NCBI RefSeq assembly: GCF_001598695.1
Contig: NZ_BCZK01000005.1
Location: 310,001 to 374,000 of the forward strand
Origin: Klebsiella oxytoca NBRC 105695
GTDB lineage: Bacteria > Pseudomonadota > Gammaproteobacteria > Enterobacterales > Enterobacteriaceae
Length of the DNA: 64,000 nt
Direction: 5' to 3'
Position 1 is the first letter of the stretch; every line of letters begins with the position of its first letter. Shown piece by piece: positions 19,124 through 27,189 of the stretch. The notes under the pieces are model-generated. The model worked only from the letters and a program-made list of their open reading frames with translations, did no database searches and had not been told where the DNA came from. A program made the position numbers and the translations under genes.

Positions 19124-20485
19124 ATGGATACAGCAGGAAAACTATCGGCAAGCTATGTGGTTATCGGCGTTAAAGAAAAAATAGGTTATGGCTTTGGTGA
19201 TTTTGCCTCTAATTTATCGTTCGGTTTTGTTTCTCTGTTCTTACTCTTTTTCTATACCAACATTTACGGCATTAGCGCCGTACAGGCGAGCCTGATTTTT
19301 GTTATTGCGCGCGTGGTTGATGCCGCTTTTAATATTCTGATTGGCTTTGCCATCGATAAAACCCACAGCCGTTACGGTAAACTACGCCCGTGGTTGTTAT
19401 ATGGCTCAATTCCGCTCGGCTTTTTAACGGTGCTCTGCTTTGTGCCATTCGGCGGTGAGGCAAAATTCTATTTTGCGCTGATCTCCTATACCATTTATTG
19501 CCTGGCGTATACGGCGGTGAATACGCCTTATTCGGCGCTGACTAATCGTCTGACCCAGCATGAAGCCTCCCGCTCATCGCTATCGGTATACCGGTTTGTG
19601 CTGGCGATTGTTGGCTATCTGATTGTTTCCACTACTGCCGATATGCTGATTTCCCCGTTTAGTGATAAGCAACTGGGCTACGTCTTTGCGGTCTCTTGCT
19701 TTGCGCTGCTGGCGACCTTTTTGTTCCTTGCCTGTTTCGGAATGACCAAAGAGCGCGTTGGCGAGGAAGAGGAAACTCCCGCGCCGACGCTGCGGGAAAT
19801 GTTGAAGGCGGTGGCAGGCAATGCGCCGCTTATTAACCTCTCGATGTTTACCGTCTTTTTTTATATTGCCTATACCGTGTGGATGGCGATTGCTATTTAC
19901 TTCATTAAATACATTATTGGCAGCGAAGGTTTTACGTCGACCTTCTTTATGATTCAGTCCGCAGCGTATATTGTCGGCACCGTTATTTCGGAAAAAATCA
20001 TTGCGCTGATAGGTAAAAAGAAAATGACTTTGGTGGCGCTGTTGATCGGCATTGTCGGCGTACTTATGCAATATTTTATCGCTGGCGACAATATCTGGCT
20101 GATTATGACCGGGGTATGCTTGTATAGCATTACGCTGGGGATGGGCTTTGTTTCCATGTGGTCAATGATTGCCGATACCGTGGAATATGCCGAGTGGCAC
20201 CATGGGGTGCGTACCGAAGGCGCCATCTACGGCTTCTTTAATTTCATCACCAAAATAGCAATGGCTATCGGCGGCGGCTGTGCGGGATGGATGCTGGACT
20301 ATTATCACTATGACGCGGGTAACATTACTGCCAGCGCAATTAACGGTATTAACGTACTGATGACGCTATTCCCCGGCGCGATGTTTGCTCTCAGCGCCAT
20401 ATTTGTCGCGTGCTATTCGCTGGATGAAAAAACCTATCGCGATATTGTGCAAAAAATCAGCCTGCGTAAACAGAACGCGCTTTAA
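19124..20485 (+). CDS. GPH-family glycoside/cation symporter
   Basis: A 453-residue, 12-helix secondary transporter of the glycoside-pentoside-hexuronide:cation family (MelB/YicJ/UidB relatives). Diagnostic features are KEKIGYGFGDFASNLSFGF at the N-terminus, the loop IDKTHSRYGKLRPWLL, and the second-half motif SMIADTVEYAEWHHGVRTEGAIYGF. It should import a glycoside with Na+ or H+. The gene is followed 18 bp later by a GH3 beta-glycosidase and then an AraC regulator, so the likely substrate is an aryl- or alkyl-beta-glucoside or a small beta-linked oligosaccharide. This cassette lies where rluB and btuR are neighbours in E. coli. Confidence 0.88.
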   Translation: MDTAGKLSASYVVIGVKEKIGYGFGDFASNLSFGFVSLFLLFFYTNIYGISAVQASLIFVIARVVDAAFNILIGFAIDKTHSRYGKLRPWLLYGSIPLGFLTVLCFVPFGGEAKFYFALISYTIYCLAYTAVNTPYSALTNRLTQHEASRSSLSVYRFVLAIVGYLIVSTTADMLISPFSDKQLGYVFAVSCFALLATFLFLACFGMTKERVGEEEETPAPTLREMLKAVAGNAPLINLSMFTVFFYIAYTVWMAIAIYFIKYIIGSEGFTSTFFMIQSAAYIVGTVISEKIIALIGKKKMTLVALLIGIVGVLMQYFIAGDNIWLIMTGVCLYSITLGMGFVSMWSMIADTVEYAEWHHGVRTEGAIYGFFNFITKIAMAIGGGCAGWMLDYYHYDAGNITASAINGINVLMTLFPGAMFALSAIFVACYSLDEKTYRDIVQKISLRKQNAL

Positions 20486-20503
20486 CCTCAGGGAGCCAGA
20501 GAG

Positions 20504-22852
20504 ATGAATAACGATTTTAATACCACCCTCGCCGCGATGAGCATCGAAGATAAAGTGGCGCTACTGACCGGCAGCGGCCTGTGGCGTACCGCGTCGCTGC
20601 CGCAGCACGGTATCGAAGATATCATTATGACCGACGGTACCTATGGCGTTCGCTACAGCAGCGCGCAGATTGATGGCCGGGAAAAGTGGAGCATGGATGA
20701 TTTTATTTCGGTCATCACCCAAACAGCAGACCAGGCCAGCGCGGAAGAACCTACCGCGAAAGGGGGAAGCGAGGCGCTCTTCAGTACGTCGCTCCCGGCG
20801 ACCTGCTTTCCTAACGGTTCCAGCCTGGCCTGCAGTTGGGACGTTGAACTGGTGCATCAGATGGGGCAGGCGCTGGGAAGAGAGTGCCAGCATATGGGGG
20901 TTGGGATTCTGCTCGGACCGGGCATTAACATCCGCCGTACGCCGCTGGCTGGTCGAGGCTATGAATATTATGCCGAAGACCCGGTGGTCAGCGGCGACAT
21001 TGCTGCTGCGCTGATCAACGGTCTGCAGCAGGAGGGCGTCGGCGCCAGCCTGAAACACTTTGCGGCGAACAACTCCGAGTACCGTCGTACGGAAATGGAT
21101 TCGATCATTGAAGAACGGGCGCTGCGGGAAATCTACCTGGCGGGTTTCCAGCGGGCGATTACAAAATCCCAGCCGTGGACGGTCATGTCTTCGTACAATC
21201 GTCTTAACGGCGTACAAACTTCGCAGGATCCGTTTTTACTCACTCAGGTATTGCGCGATGAGTGGGGATATGACGGCCTGGTCATGTCCGACTGGTACGG
21301 TATTAAAGATCGCCCGGCATCGCTGATGGCGGGTAACGATCTGGCGATGCCGGAAACCCGCCGCGATAAACAAACTCTGCTGGCGGCTATTGAATCCGCA
21401 GAGGTGCCGATGGCGGTGGTAGACCGCGCCTGTCTACGCATGCTGAAACTGCTCGACAAGGTTCAGCGCCATCGCCGCCCGGAAACGCGAGCCGATTTCC
21501 CGGCGCACCACGCGCTGGCGCAGCGCCTGGCCGGCGAATCCATTGTCTTGCTGAAAAACGAAGATAGACTGCTGCCGCTGCATCCGGAGAAAACACCGCG
21601 TATTGCGGTGTTGGGTAAACCAGCCCAGGAGCCGGTGATCCAGGGGTCCGGATGCGCGACAACGGTGCCGTATCTGCTCGACCGCCCGCTGGATGAAATT
21701 TTCGATCTCGCCGGGGACGATTTTAGCGTCTCATGGGCCGTAGGCGCGCCGGACGATCTGCGCAGCGATGAACAGGCGCTGGCGCAGGCCTGCCGGGTCG
21801 CTCAGGAAGCTGACGTGGCGGTGATTTTCGTCAGTACCGCCGTGGGTGAAGATGGTGAAAATGGCGATCGTCAGGATCTGAATATTCTGCCGGTGCATGA
21901 ACGGTTGATTCGCGAAGTGGCGGCAGTCCAGCCGAATATCGTAGTGGTGCTGGCAAATAGCGATGCGGTGGTGATGCCGTGGCTTGGCGAGTGCAAGGCG
22001 CTGCTGGAAACGTTTTTTGCCGGACAAGGAATGGGGCGCGCGGTTGCGGAAATCCTCTTCGGCCAGCGCAACCCTTGCGGTAAATTGACGGTGACGGTGC
22101 CCAATACGCTGGAGGAAACGCCGGCCTGGCTGCACTATCCGGGCGAAAACCTGCGCCATCATTACGGAGAAGGGCTTTTTGTCGGCTATCGCTATTACGA
22201 CAAGCGTTGTCTGACGCCGCAGTTTCCCTTCGGTTTTGGCTTAAGTTATACCCGGTTTGCTTACGATAATATTGCGCTCTCAGCCTCCCGTGTAGGCGCA
22301 AGCGAGACGCTTACCGTTTCGTTCGATCTGACCAACTGCGGAGAGTATGCAGGCAAGGAGATAGTTCAGCTGTACGTGAGCGCGCCTCAGGGAGAGCTGA
22401 TTCGCGAAGTGCAGTCATTAAAAGCCTTCAGTAAAGTGGCGCTGGCCGCAGGGGAGTGCCGCCGGGTCAGCCTGCAGCTGCCCATCGGCGACCTGGCCTG
22501 CTATCATCCTGGCCTCGGCGACTGGGTCGTGACGCCGGGGCTCTGGCAGATCCGAGTCGGCGGCTCATCGCGGGATCTGCCGCTGACGGCGGAAATCGAA
22601 GTGGACTGCCCGCAGCGGTACGTCCCGCTTCGCGATGATAATTCGCTGCAGCAGCTGATTCAGCAGCCGGAAGCTTTTGCCCGGGTAGTCAAGTTGATTG
22701 CCGATAAGAGCCAGATGCCTGCGGAACAGGTCCGTGAAAAACTGATCCGCCTGGCGCCGGATTTGTTCTGCGGGCTGCTGATTGCGCTGACCGAGTTTCT
22801 GGCGCTGGATATTGAGCGCGACGAACTTAACGCCGTGCTGACAGGGCGCTGA
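20504..22852 (+). CDS. GH3 beta-glucosidase, cytoplasmic
   Basis: A 782-residue glycoside hydrolase of family 3. Domain order is an N-terminal (beta/alpha)8 catalytic domain (about 1-320), an alpha/beta sandwich (about 330-560) and a fibronectin-III-like C-terminal domain (about 590-700; VSFDLTNCGEYAGKEIVQLYV). The nucleophile Asp is in GLVMSDWYG; GRGYEYYAEDPVVSG and KHFAANNSEYRR are the substrate-pocket motifs. No signal peptide is visible, so it should cleave glycosides already imported by the adjacent symporter. The last 70 residues extend beyond the usual Fn3 end. GGGAG precedes the ATG. Confidence 0.9.
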   Translation: MNNDFNTTLAAMSIEDKVALLTGSGLWRTASLPQHGIEDIIMTDGTYGVRYSSAQIDGREKWSMDDFISVITQTADQASAEEPTAKGGSEALFSTSLPATCFPNGSSLACSWDVELVHQMGQALGRECQHMGVGILLGPGINIRRTPLAGRGYEYYAEDPVVSGDIAAALINGLQQEGVGASLKHFAANNSEYRRTEMDSIIEERALREIYLAGFQRAITKSQPWTVMSSYNRLNGVQTSQDPFLLTQVLRDEWGYDGLVMSDWYGIKDRPASLMAGNDLAMPETRRDKQTLLAAIESAEVPMAVVDRACLRMLKLLDKVQRHRRPETRADFPAHHALAQRLAGESIVLLKNEDRLLPLHPEKTPRIAVLGKPAQEPVIQGSGCATTVPYLLDRPLDEIFDLAGDDFSVSWAVGAPDDLRSDEQALAQACRVAQEADVAVIFVSTAVGEDGENGDRQDLNILPVHERLIREVAAVQPNIVVVLANSDAVVMPWLGECKALLETFFAGQGMGRAVAEILFGQRNPCGKLTVTVPNTLEETPAWLHYPGENLRHHYGEGLFVGYRYYDKRCLTPQFPFGFGLSYTRFAYDNIALSASRVGASETLTVSFDLTNCGEYAGKEIVQLYVSAPQGELIREVQSLKAFSKVALAAGECRRVSLQLPIGDLACYHPGLGDWVVTPGLWQIRVGGSSRDLPLTAEIEVDCPQRYVPLRDDNSLQQLIQQPEAFARVVKLIADKSQMPAEQVREKLIRLAPDLFCGLLIALTEFLALDIERDELNAVLTGR

Positions 22853-22878
22853 TCGTTGCCAATGACAGGAGAGTGCGC

Positions 22879-23853
22879 ATGTTTCCTTTTTCAGTGACTC
22901 ACCCCGGTTCGCTCACGCAGAGCGGACGACAGACGGCGAACAGCGGCTACGAGCTGATTGCCTTCGATGCCGAGAAGCTGAACGTGTTTGCCGCGGAGGT
23001 TCGCTACTGCGAGCCGCACTGGCATCCGGCTCCTGAGCTGATTACCGTACTGGCAGGGCGGTTTACGCTCGCCGTCGGCCAGCAGAGCCTGGAGCTGGCG
23101 CAGGGGGACATGCTGTACATCAATGCGGAAGAGGTTCATTCCCTCAACGCGGAGGCGGCGGGCAGCCAACTGGTCACCGTTCAGTTTTCGCCCGGCCTGT
23201 TTGACGAACTTCACCCCTCGCCGCAGCTGGAATGGAGTACCTGCGGACGATCTTACACTGCGGCGGACAGTGAAGTGCATCAGCGGCTGGCGGGGTTACT
23301 GAAACAGCTGATCGACAACCCTGCGCCGTTTCAGCGTATCGCCGCCATTTATCTGTTACTGGATGCGTTAGTCTCTGCTGGCAAGCCGACGCAGCGCGGC
23401 GAAAGTTCGCTGCGCGACGAGGCGATGATCAAAAAAGGCATAGATTTTATCAATCAACACTTTGACCAGCCGCTGACGCTGAGCGAGGTCGCCTGCCATA
23501 GCGGGATGAGCTACTCCTGGTTTTCGCGGCTGTTTAAAAAGGTGAGTCGCTATAATTTTAAAGAGTATCTGACGCTGGTGCGGCTAAACAAAGCCCGCAC
23601 GCTGTTGCGCGATACCCGTACGCCGATTACCGAGATTAGCCACAGCTGCGGATTTCAGGAGCATAAATACCTGATTGCCGCCTTTAATAAATACTGCGGC
23701 GTTACGCCGACCGAATATCGCAAGCGCTTCGTTTCACGGCAAAATATTGTCGAAAGCGAACTGGCTCCGGGGGAGGATTGCCTGTGTCTGCCGCTCAACC
23801 ATGCGCTGCTTGAGCGGCTGGTGGCTAGTAGTCGATCCCCATCTGCGCTTTGA
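22879..23853 (+). CDS. AraC-family regulator of the beta-glucoside cassette
   Basis: A 324-residue regulator with an N-terminal cupin-like sensing domain (HWHPAPELITVLAGRFTLAVGQQ...GDMLYINAEEVHSL) and a C-terminal pair of AraC helix-turn-helices (LTLSEVACHSGMSYSWFSRLFKKVS and ITEISHSCGFQEHKYLIAAFNKYCGVTPTEYRKRF). The ATG at 22879 was chosen because AGGAG lies 7 bases upstream; a GTG at 22873 is the alternative. It follows the GH3 gene by 26 bp, so it probably controls its own operon. Its 3' end overlaps the convergent btuR gene by 29 bp. Confidence 0.85.
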   Translation: MFPFSVTHPGSLTQSGRQTANSGYELIAFDAEKLNVFAAEVRYCEPHWHPAPELITVLAGRFTLAVGQQSLELAQGDMLYINAEEVHSLNAEAAGSQLVTVQFSPGLFDELHPSPQLEWSTCGRSYTAADSEVHQRLAGLLKQLIDNPAPFQRIAAIYLLLDALVSAGKPTQRGESSLRDEAMIKKGIDFINQHFDQPLTLSEVACHSGMSYSWFSRLFKKVSRYNFKEYLTLVRLNKARTLLRDTRTPITEISHSCGFQEHKYLIAAFNKYCGVTPTEYRKRFVSRQNIVESELAPGEDCLCLPLNHALLERLVASSRSPSAL

Positions 23854-24415
23854 TACCGGCATCAAACGCGTGTTTCACCGGACGTAGTTCGCTGACGGTA
23901 TCGGCCAGTTCGGTAATTTCACGGTGGCAGCCGCGTCCGGTAATAATCACCGTCTGCTGCGCCGGACGGTTGCGTAACGCGGTAAGCACCTCTTCCAGCG
24001 GCAGATAGTCGTAGGCCACCATATAGGTGAGCTCGTCCAGTAAAACGAGATCGAGGCTTTCATCGGCCAGCATGCGGCGCCCGTGCTCCCAGACCGCGAG
24101 GCAGGCGGCGGTATCGCTTTCGCGATCCTGCGTATTCCAGGTAAAACCGGTCGCCATCACCTGAAACTCGACGCCGTGGGGTTCGAGCAGATTGCGCTCG
24201 CCGTTCGGCCAGGTGCCTTTAATAAACTGCACGACGCCAGCTTTCTTACCGTGCCCGACGGCGCGGGTGACCGTACCGAAGGCGGCAGTCGTTTTACCCT
24301 TACCGTTGCCGGTAAAAACGATCACGATACCGCGCTCTTCCTGCGCGGCGGCGACGCGAGCGTCAACTTTGTCTTTTACCCGCTGCTGGCGTTCGCGGTG
24401 GCGTTCATCACTCAT
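23825..24415 (-). CDS. btuR: Cob(I)yrinic acid a,c-diamide adenosyltransferase
   Basis: A 196-residue CobA/BtuR-type corrinoid adenosyltransferase that puts the 5'-deoxyadenosyl group from ATP on cobalt, completing or salvaging adenosylcobalamin. The P-loop FTGNGKGKTTAAFG lies near residue 35, and LVLLDELTYMVAYDYL is the Walker-B-like stretch. It ends KAQMGIDY as in E. coli. Its start overlaps the yciK stop by 4 bp (ATGA). Its last 29 bp overlap the 3' end of the incoming AraC gene on the other strand. Confidence 0.96.
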   Translation of the reverse strand: MSDERHRERQQRVKDKVDARVAAAQEERGIVIVFTGNGKGKTTAAFGTVTRAVGHGKKAGVVQFIKGTWPNGERNLLEPHGVEFQVMATGFTWNTQDRESDTAACLAVWEHGRRMLADESLDLVLLDELTYMVAYDYLPLEEVLTALRNRPAQQTVIITGRGCHREITELADTVSELRPVKHAFDAGIKAQMGIDY

Positions 24416-25173
24416 TGTGCGATTCCTGGTTTGCGGCCCGGCTGGGCGTCAAAAGTCATTCCCGTCTTACGACGACTGTCGTCGCCCATCAGCCACAGGT
24501 ATACCGGCATGATATCAGCGGGGGTTTTCAATTTTTGCGGATCTTCCGTCGGGAACGCATTGGCGCGCATTTTGGTGCGGGTGCCGCCTGGGTTAATGCA
24601 GTTGACCCGCAGATGGCGGTTCTGATACTCCTCGGCCAGCACCTGCATCATGCCTTCGGTAGCAAATTTCGACGCGGCGTAAGCGCCCCAGTTCGCACGT
24701 CCCTGGCGGCCGACGCTGGAGGAGGTAAAGACCAGCGAACCCGATTCGGATTTGAGTAATAAAGGAAGCAGGGCCTGGGTGAGCATAAAGGTGCCGTTCA
24801 CGTTCACCTGCATCACCTGCTGCCACACTTCCGGCTTTTGTTGATCCATCGGGCAAACGTCGCCCAGCAGACCCGCGTTATGTAGCACTCCGTCGAGGCG
24901 CGGGTAGTGGATGGCTATTTTCTGCGCCAGCTGCTGGCACTCCTGCGGCGTGCAGGTTAACAGGTCGAGAGTAAACCAGCTGGCGGGAATGCCGCCAGCC
25001 TGCTCAATCTCTTGCGCGACGCCGCGCAGTTTCTCTTCATTGCGTCCGACCAGAATAACGCTGGCGCTATAGCGGGAATAGGTCAGGGCGGCTTCACGGC
25101 CAATGCCGTCGCTGGCGCCAGTAACCAGGATGATGCGGTCCTGTAACAGGTGACGTTGCGGTTGATAGTGCAC
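24412..25173 (-). CDS. yciK: Short-chain dehydrogenase/reductase YciK
   Basis: A 253-residue classical SDR. The cofactor-binding TGASDGIGREAA lies near residue 19, NAGLLG near residue 100, catalytic Ser in FTSSSVGRQG and the YAASK active-site motif near residue 165. The NADP/NAD choice and the substrate are unknown in the family. It lies upstream of btuR with a 4-bp overlap, a conserved enteric arrangement. A putative promoter must lie in the 250-bp divergent gap to sohB. Confidence 0.93.
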   Translation of the reverse strand: MHYQPQRHLLQDRIILVTGASDGIGREAALTYSRYSASVILVGRNEEKLRGVAQEIEQAGGIPASWFTLDLLTCTPQECQQLAQKIAIHYPRLDGVLHNAGLLGDVCPMDQQKPEVWQQVMQVNVNGTFMLTQALLPLLLKSESGSLVFTSSSVGRQGRANWGAYAASKFATEGMMQVLAEEYQNRHLRVNCINPGGTRTKMRANAFPTEDPQKLKTPADIMPVYLWLMGDDSRRKTGMTFDAQPGRKPGIAQ

Positions 25174-25427
25174 GGCGACTCCTCGGGCGATCTGCTGACG
25201 ATCGCGCTTGCTGTTCGGTATCTCACTTTTGCGCTTTATGCCTGAAAGCGCCCGCTAATGCAATCGGCGAAGCGGAAACTCTTCGCGGAATTAATATCTT
25301 GCAACGATTTCATCGTCGCTGAAAAAAACAGGAAGGCGCCTCGCACGCGACACAAAGCACAAAGACTTCTCGCCGACGGCTGATGTACACTGTGCGCCAA
25401 CGTCAGTGGTTTACACAAGGTGAAAAC

Positions 25428-26474
25428 GTGGAATTAGTTGCTCAATATGGCCTGTTTTTGGCCAAAATCGCGACCATCGTTGTCGCAATTGCGGTTATCG
25501 TCGCCATTATTGTTAACCTGACTCAGCGCAAAAAACAGCGCGGCGAGCTGCGGGTAACCAATCTTAGCGAGCAATATAAGGAGATGAAGGAAGAGCTGGC
25601 GGTTTCGTTGCTCGATGCGCCGCAGCAGAAGCTGTGGCATAAAGCGCAAAAGAAAAAGCTTAAGCAGGAAGCTAAGGCGTCTAAGGCGCGGGCGAAGCTG
25701 GGAACGCCTGAGCCGGACGCCAAACCGCGCGTCTGGGTGATCGATTTTAAAGGCAGCATGGATGCGCATGAAGTCAGCAGTCTGCGCGAAGAGATCACCG
25801 CGGTCCTGGCGGCGGCAAAGGCGCGCGATCAGGTGGTCATTCGCCTCGAAAGCCCCGGCGGCGTGGTTCACGGCTATGGTCTTGCCGCTTCACAGCTGCA
25901 GCGTCTGCGCGACAAACAGATCCCGCTAACGGTGGCGGTAGATAAAGTCGCGGCCAGCGGAGGTTATATGATGGCCTGCGTGGCGAACAGAATCGTCTGT
26001 GCGCCGTTTGCTATCCTTGGCTCTATTGGCGTCGTCGCGCAAATCCCGAACCTTCATCGCTTCCTGAAGAATAAAGATATCGATATTGAGCTGCATACGG
26101 CAGGCCAGTACAAACGTACCCTGACGATGCTGGGCGAAAATACCGAAGAAGGGCGTCAGAAGTTCCGCGAAGACCTCAACGATACCCATCGACTGTTCAA
26201 AGATTTTGTTCACCAGATGCGTCCCGAACTCGATATTGAACAGGTAGCCACTGGCGAACATTGGTACGGCGTTCAGGCGCTGGAGAAGGGGCTTGTGGAT
26301 GCGGTGGAAACCAGCGATGAGCTACTGTTGGGTCTGATGGATAAACACGAGGTGATCGGCGTGCGCTATCAGCAGCGTAAGAAAATGCTCGATCGTTTTA
26401 CCGGTAGCGCCGCGGAAAGCGCTGATAAACTCCTGCTACGCTGGTGGCAGCGCGGGCAAAAACCGCTGATGTAA
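25428..26474 (+). CDS. sohB: Inner-membrane peptidase SohB (S49 family)
   Basis: A 348-residue membrane-anchored serine protease of the SppA/S49 family; its multicopy form suppresses htrA defects in E. coli. One N-terminal membrane segment (about residues 8-30) is followed by a basic coiled region and the protease domain, with the nucleophile Ser in VDKVAASGGYMMA and the general-base Lys expected in HTAGQYKRTLT. The GTG at 25428 (read MELVAQYGLFLAK) was chosen: it has AAGGTG 5 bases upstream and matches E. coli. The upstream ATG at 25383 would add 15 unrelated residues. A strong terminator follows. Confidence 0.95.
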   Translation: MELVAQYGLFLAKIATIVVAIAVIVAIIVNLTQRKKQRGELRVTNLSEQYKEMKEELAVSLLDAPQQKLWHKAQKKKLKQEAKASKARAKLGTPEPDAKPRVWVIDFKGSMDAHEVSSLREEITAVLAAAKARDQVVIRLESPGGVVHGYGLAASQLQRLRDKQIPLTVAVDKVAASGGYMMACVANRIVCAPFAILGSIGVVAQIPNLHRFLKNKDIDIELHTAGQYKRTLTMLGENTEEGRQKFREDLNDTHRLFKDFVHQMRPELDIEQVATGEHWYGVQALEKGLVDAVETSDELLLGLMDKHEVIGVRYQQRKKMLDRFTGSAAESADKLLLRWWQRGQKPLM

Positions 26475-26481
26475 TCCAGAC

Positions 26482-26505
26482 AACGCGAGGCTTCGGCCTC
26501 GCGTT
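26482..26505 (+). terminator. sohB terminator
   Basis: A 10-bp perfect stem, AACGCGAGGC/GCCTCGCGTT, closed by a TTCG tetraloop and followed by TTCG. It lies 8 bp after the sohB stop and 24 bp from the convergent yciN stop, so it may serve both directions. Confidence 0.88.
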
Positions 26506-26528
26506 TTCGTCAGGGTCGGGCAGAAGTG

Positions 26529-26780
26529 TTAATCCGCCAGGTGATACTTATCAGACAGTTCGTGCGCGAGGTATTTAAACATATTAAATACCGCCGTACT
26601 TTTCGCCGTGGGCAGTCCTTGCTCATCAAGATAAAACTCGCCGCTGAACACCAGCACGCCGTTACGCTGCACGACGTCGGTGGCCTCGATCCCGGCTAAC
26701 GTATCTTCATGTTCGCGAATGAGTTTGTTGGCTTTTTCCAGAAGCGTCTGGCGATCGATGGGTTGGGTTGTACCTTGCAT
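26529..26780 (-). CDS. yciN: DUF2498 protein YciN
   Basis: An 83-residue acidic cytoplasmic protein starting [21 protein letters not shown] and ending [14 protein letters not shown]. It is the enteric YciN family, with no assigned function. The AGGAGG site 6 bases upstream fixes the ATG. The gene is convergent with sohB and divergent from topA, the same placement as in E. coli. No signal or membrane segment is seen. Confidence 0.93.
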   Translation of the reverse strand: MQGTTQPIDRQTLLEKANKLIREHEDTLAGIEATDVVQRNGVLVFSGEFYLDEQGLPTAKSTAVFNMFKYLAHELSDKYHLAD

Positions 26781-27189
26781 AAATGCCTCCTGTGATTCTT
26801 CGCGGGTAGTCTACGCCGCGCGACGGCGAGGGGCAAATTTTCCATTGATCTTACAGGGGTAATTGCAGGCGCCGAATAAACATCAGTTAGTGGCGGGATT
26901 TGCTTTTGCATGCTAATAAAGTTGCGTAACGAATTTTATCAGGTACAGTGTGACGCTTTCAGCGATCTGGCAACAGATTTGCTTGACATTCGGCCAAAAA
27001 TTATTCGTGCTATGTCGCCTGGCGAGAAAAAGCCAGCAAACTCAGCTATCTGGTTTTATGGATGTGAAACCGGTGCAAAGGGTTGATATCCATCGACAAC
27101 GACGCAACATAGGTTGTGACGTGTCGCCAGTGGATGGTGAATCAATGTGCGATGTATTCCTGGATGAATCAAATTAGGTAAAGGTGAAT
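26781..27189. promoter_or_regulatory. topA promoter region
   Basis: A 409-bp divergent region upstream of topA. In E. coli several supercoiling- and stress-controlled promoters lie here. A TTGACA box at about 26982 is the best -35 candidate by eye. An open frame at 26950-27177 in this region has no ribosome site and was not accepted as a gene. Confidence 0.45.

Noticed and set aside
26950-27177. 75-codon open frame in the topA promoter region
   Set aside because: No ribosome site, no recognisable protein features, and it lies in a region expected to hold several promoters.
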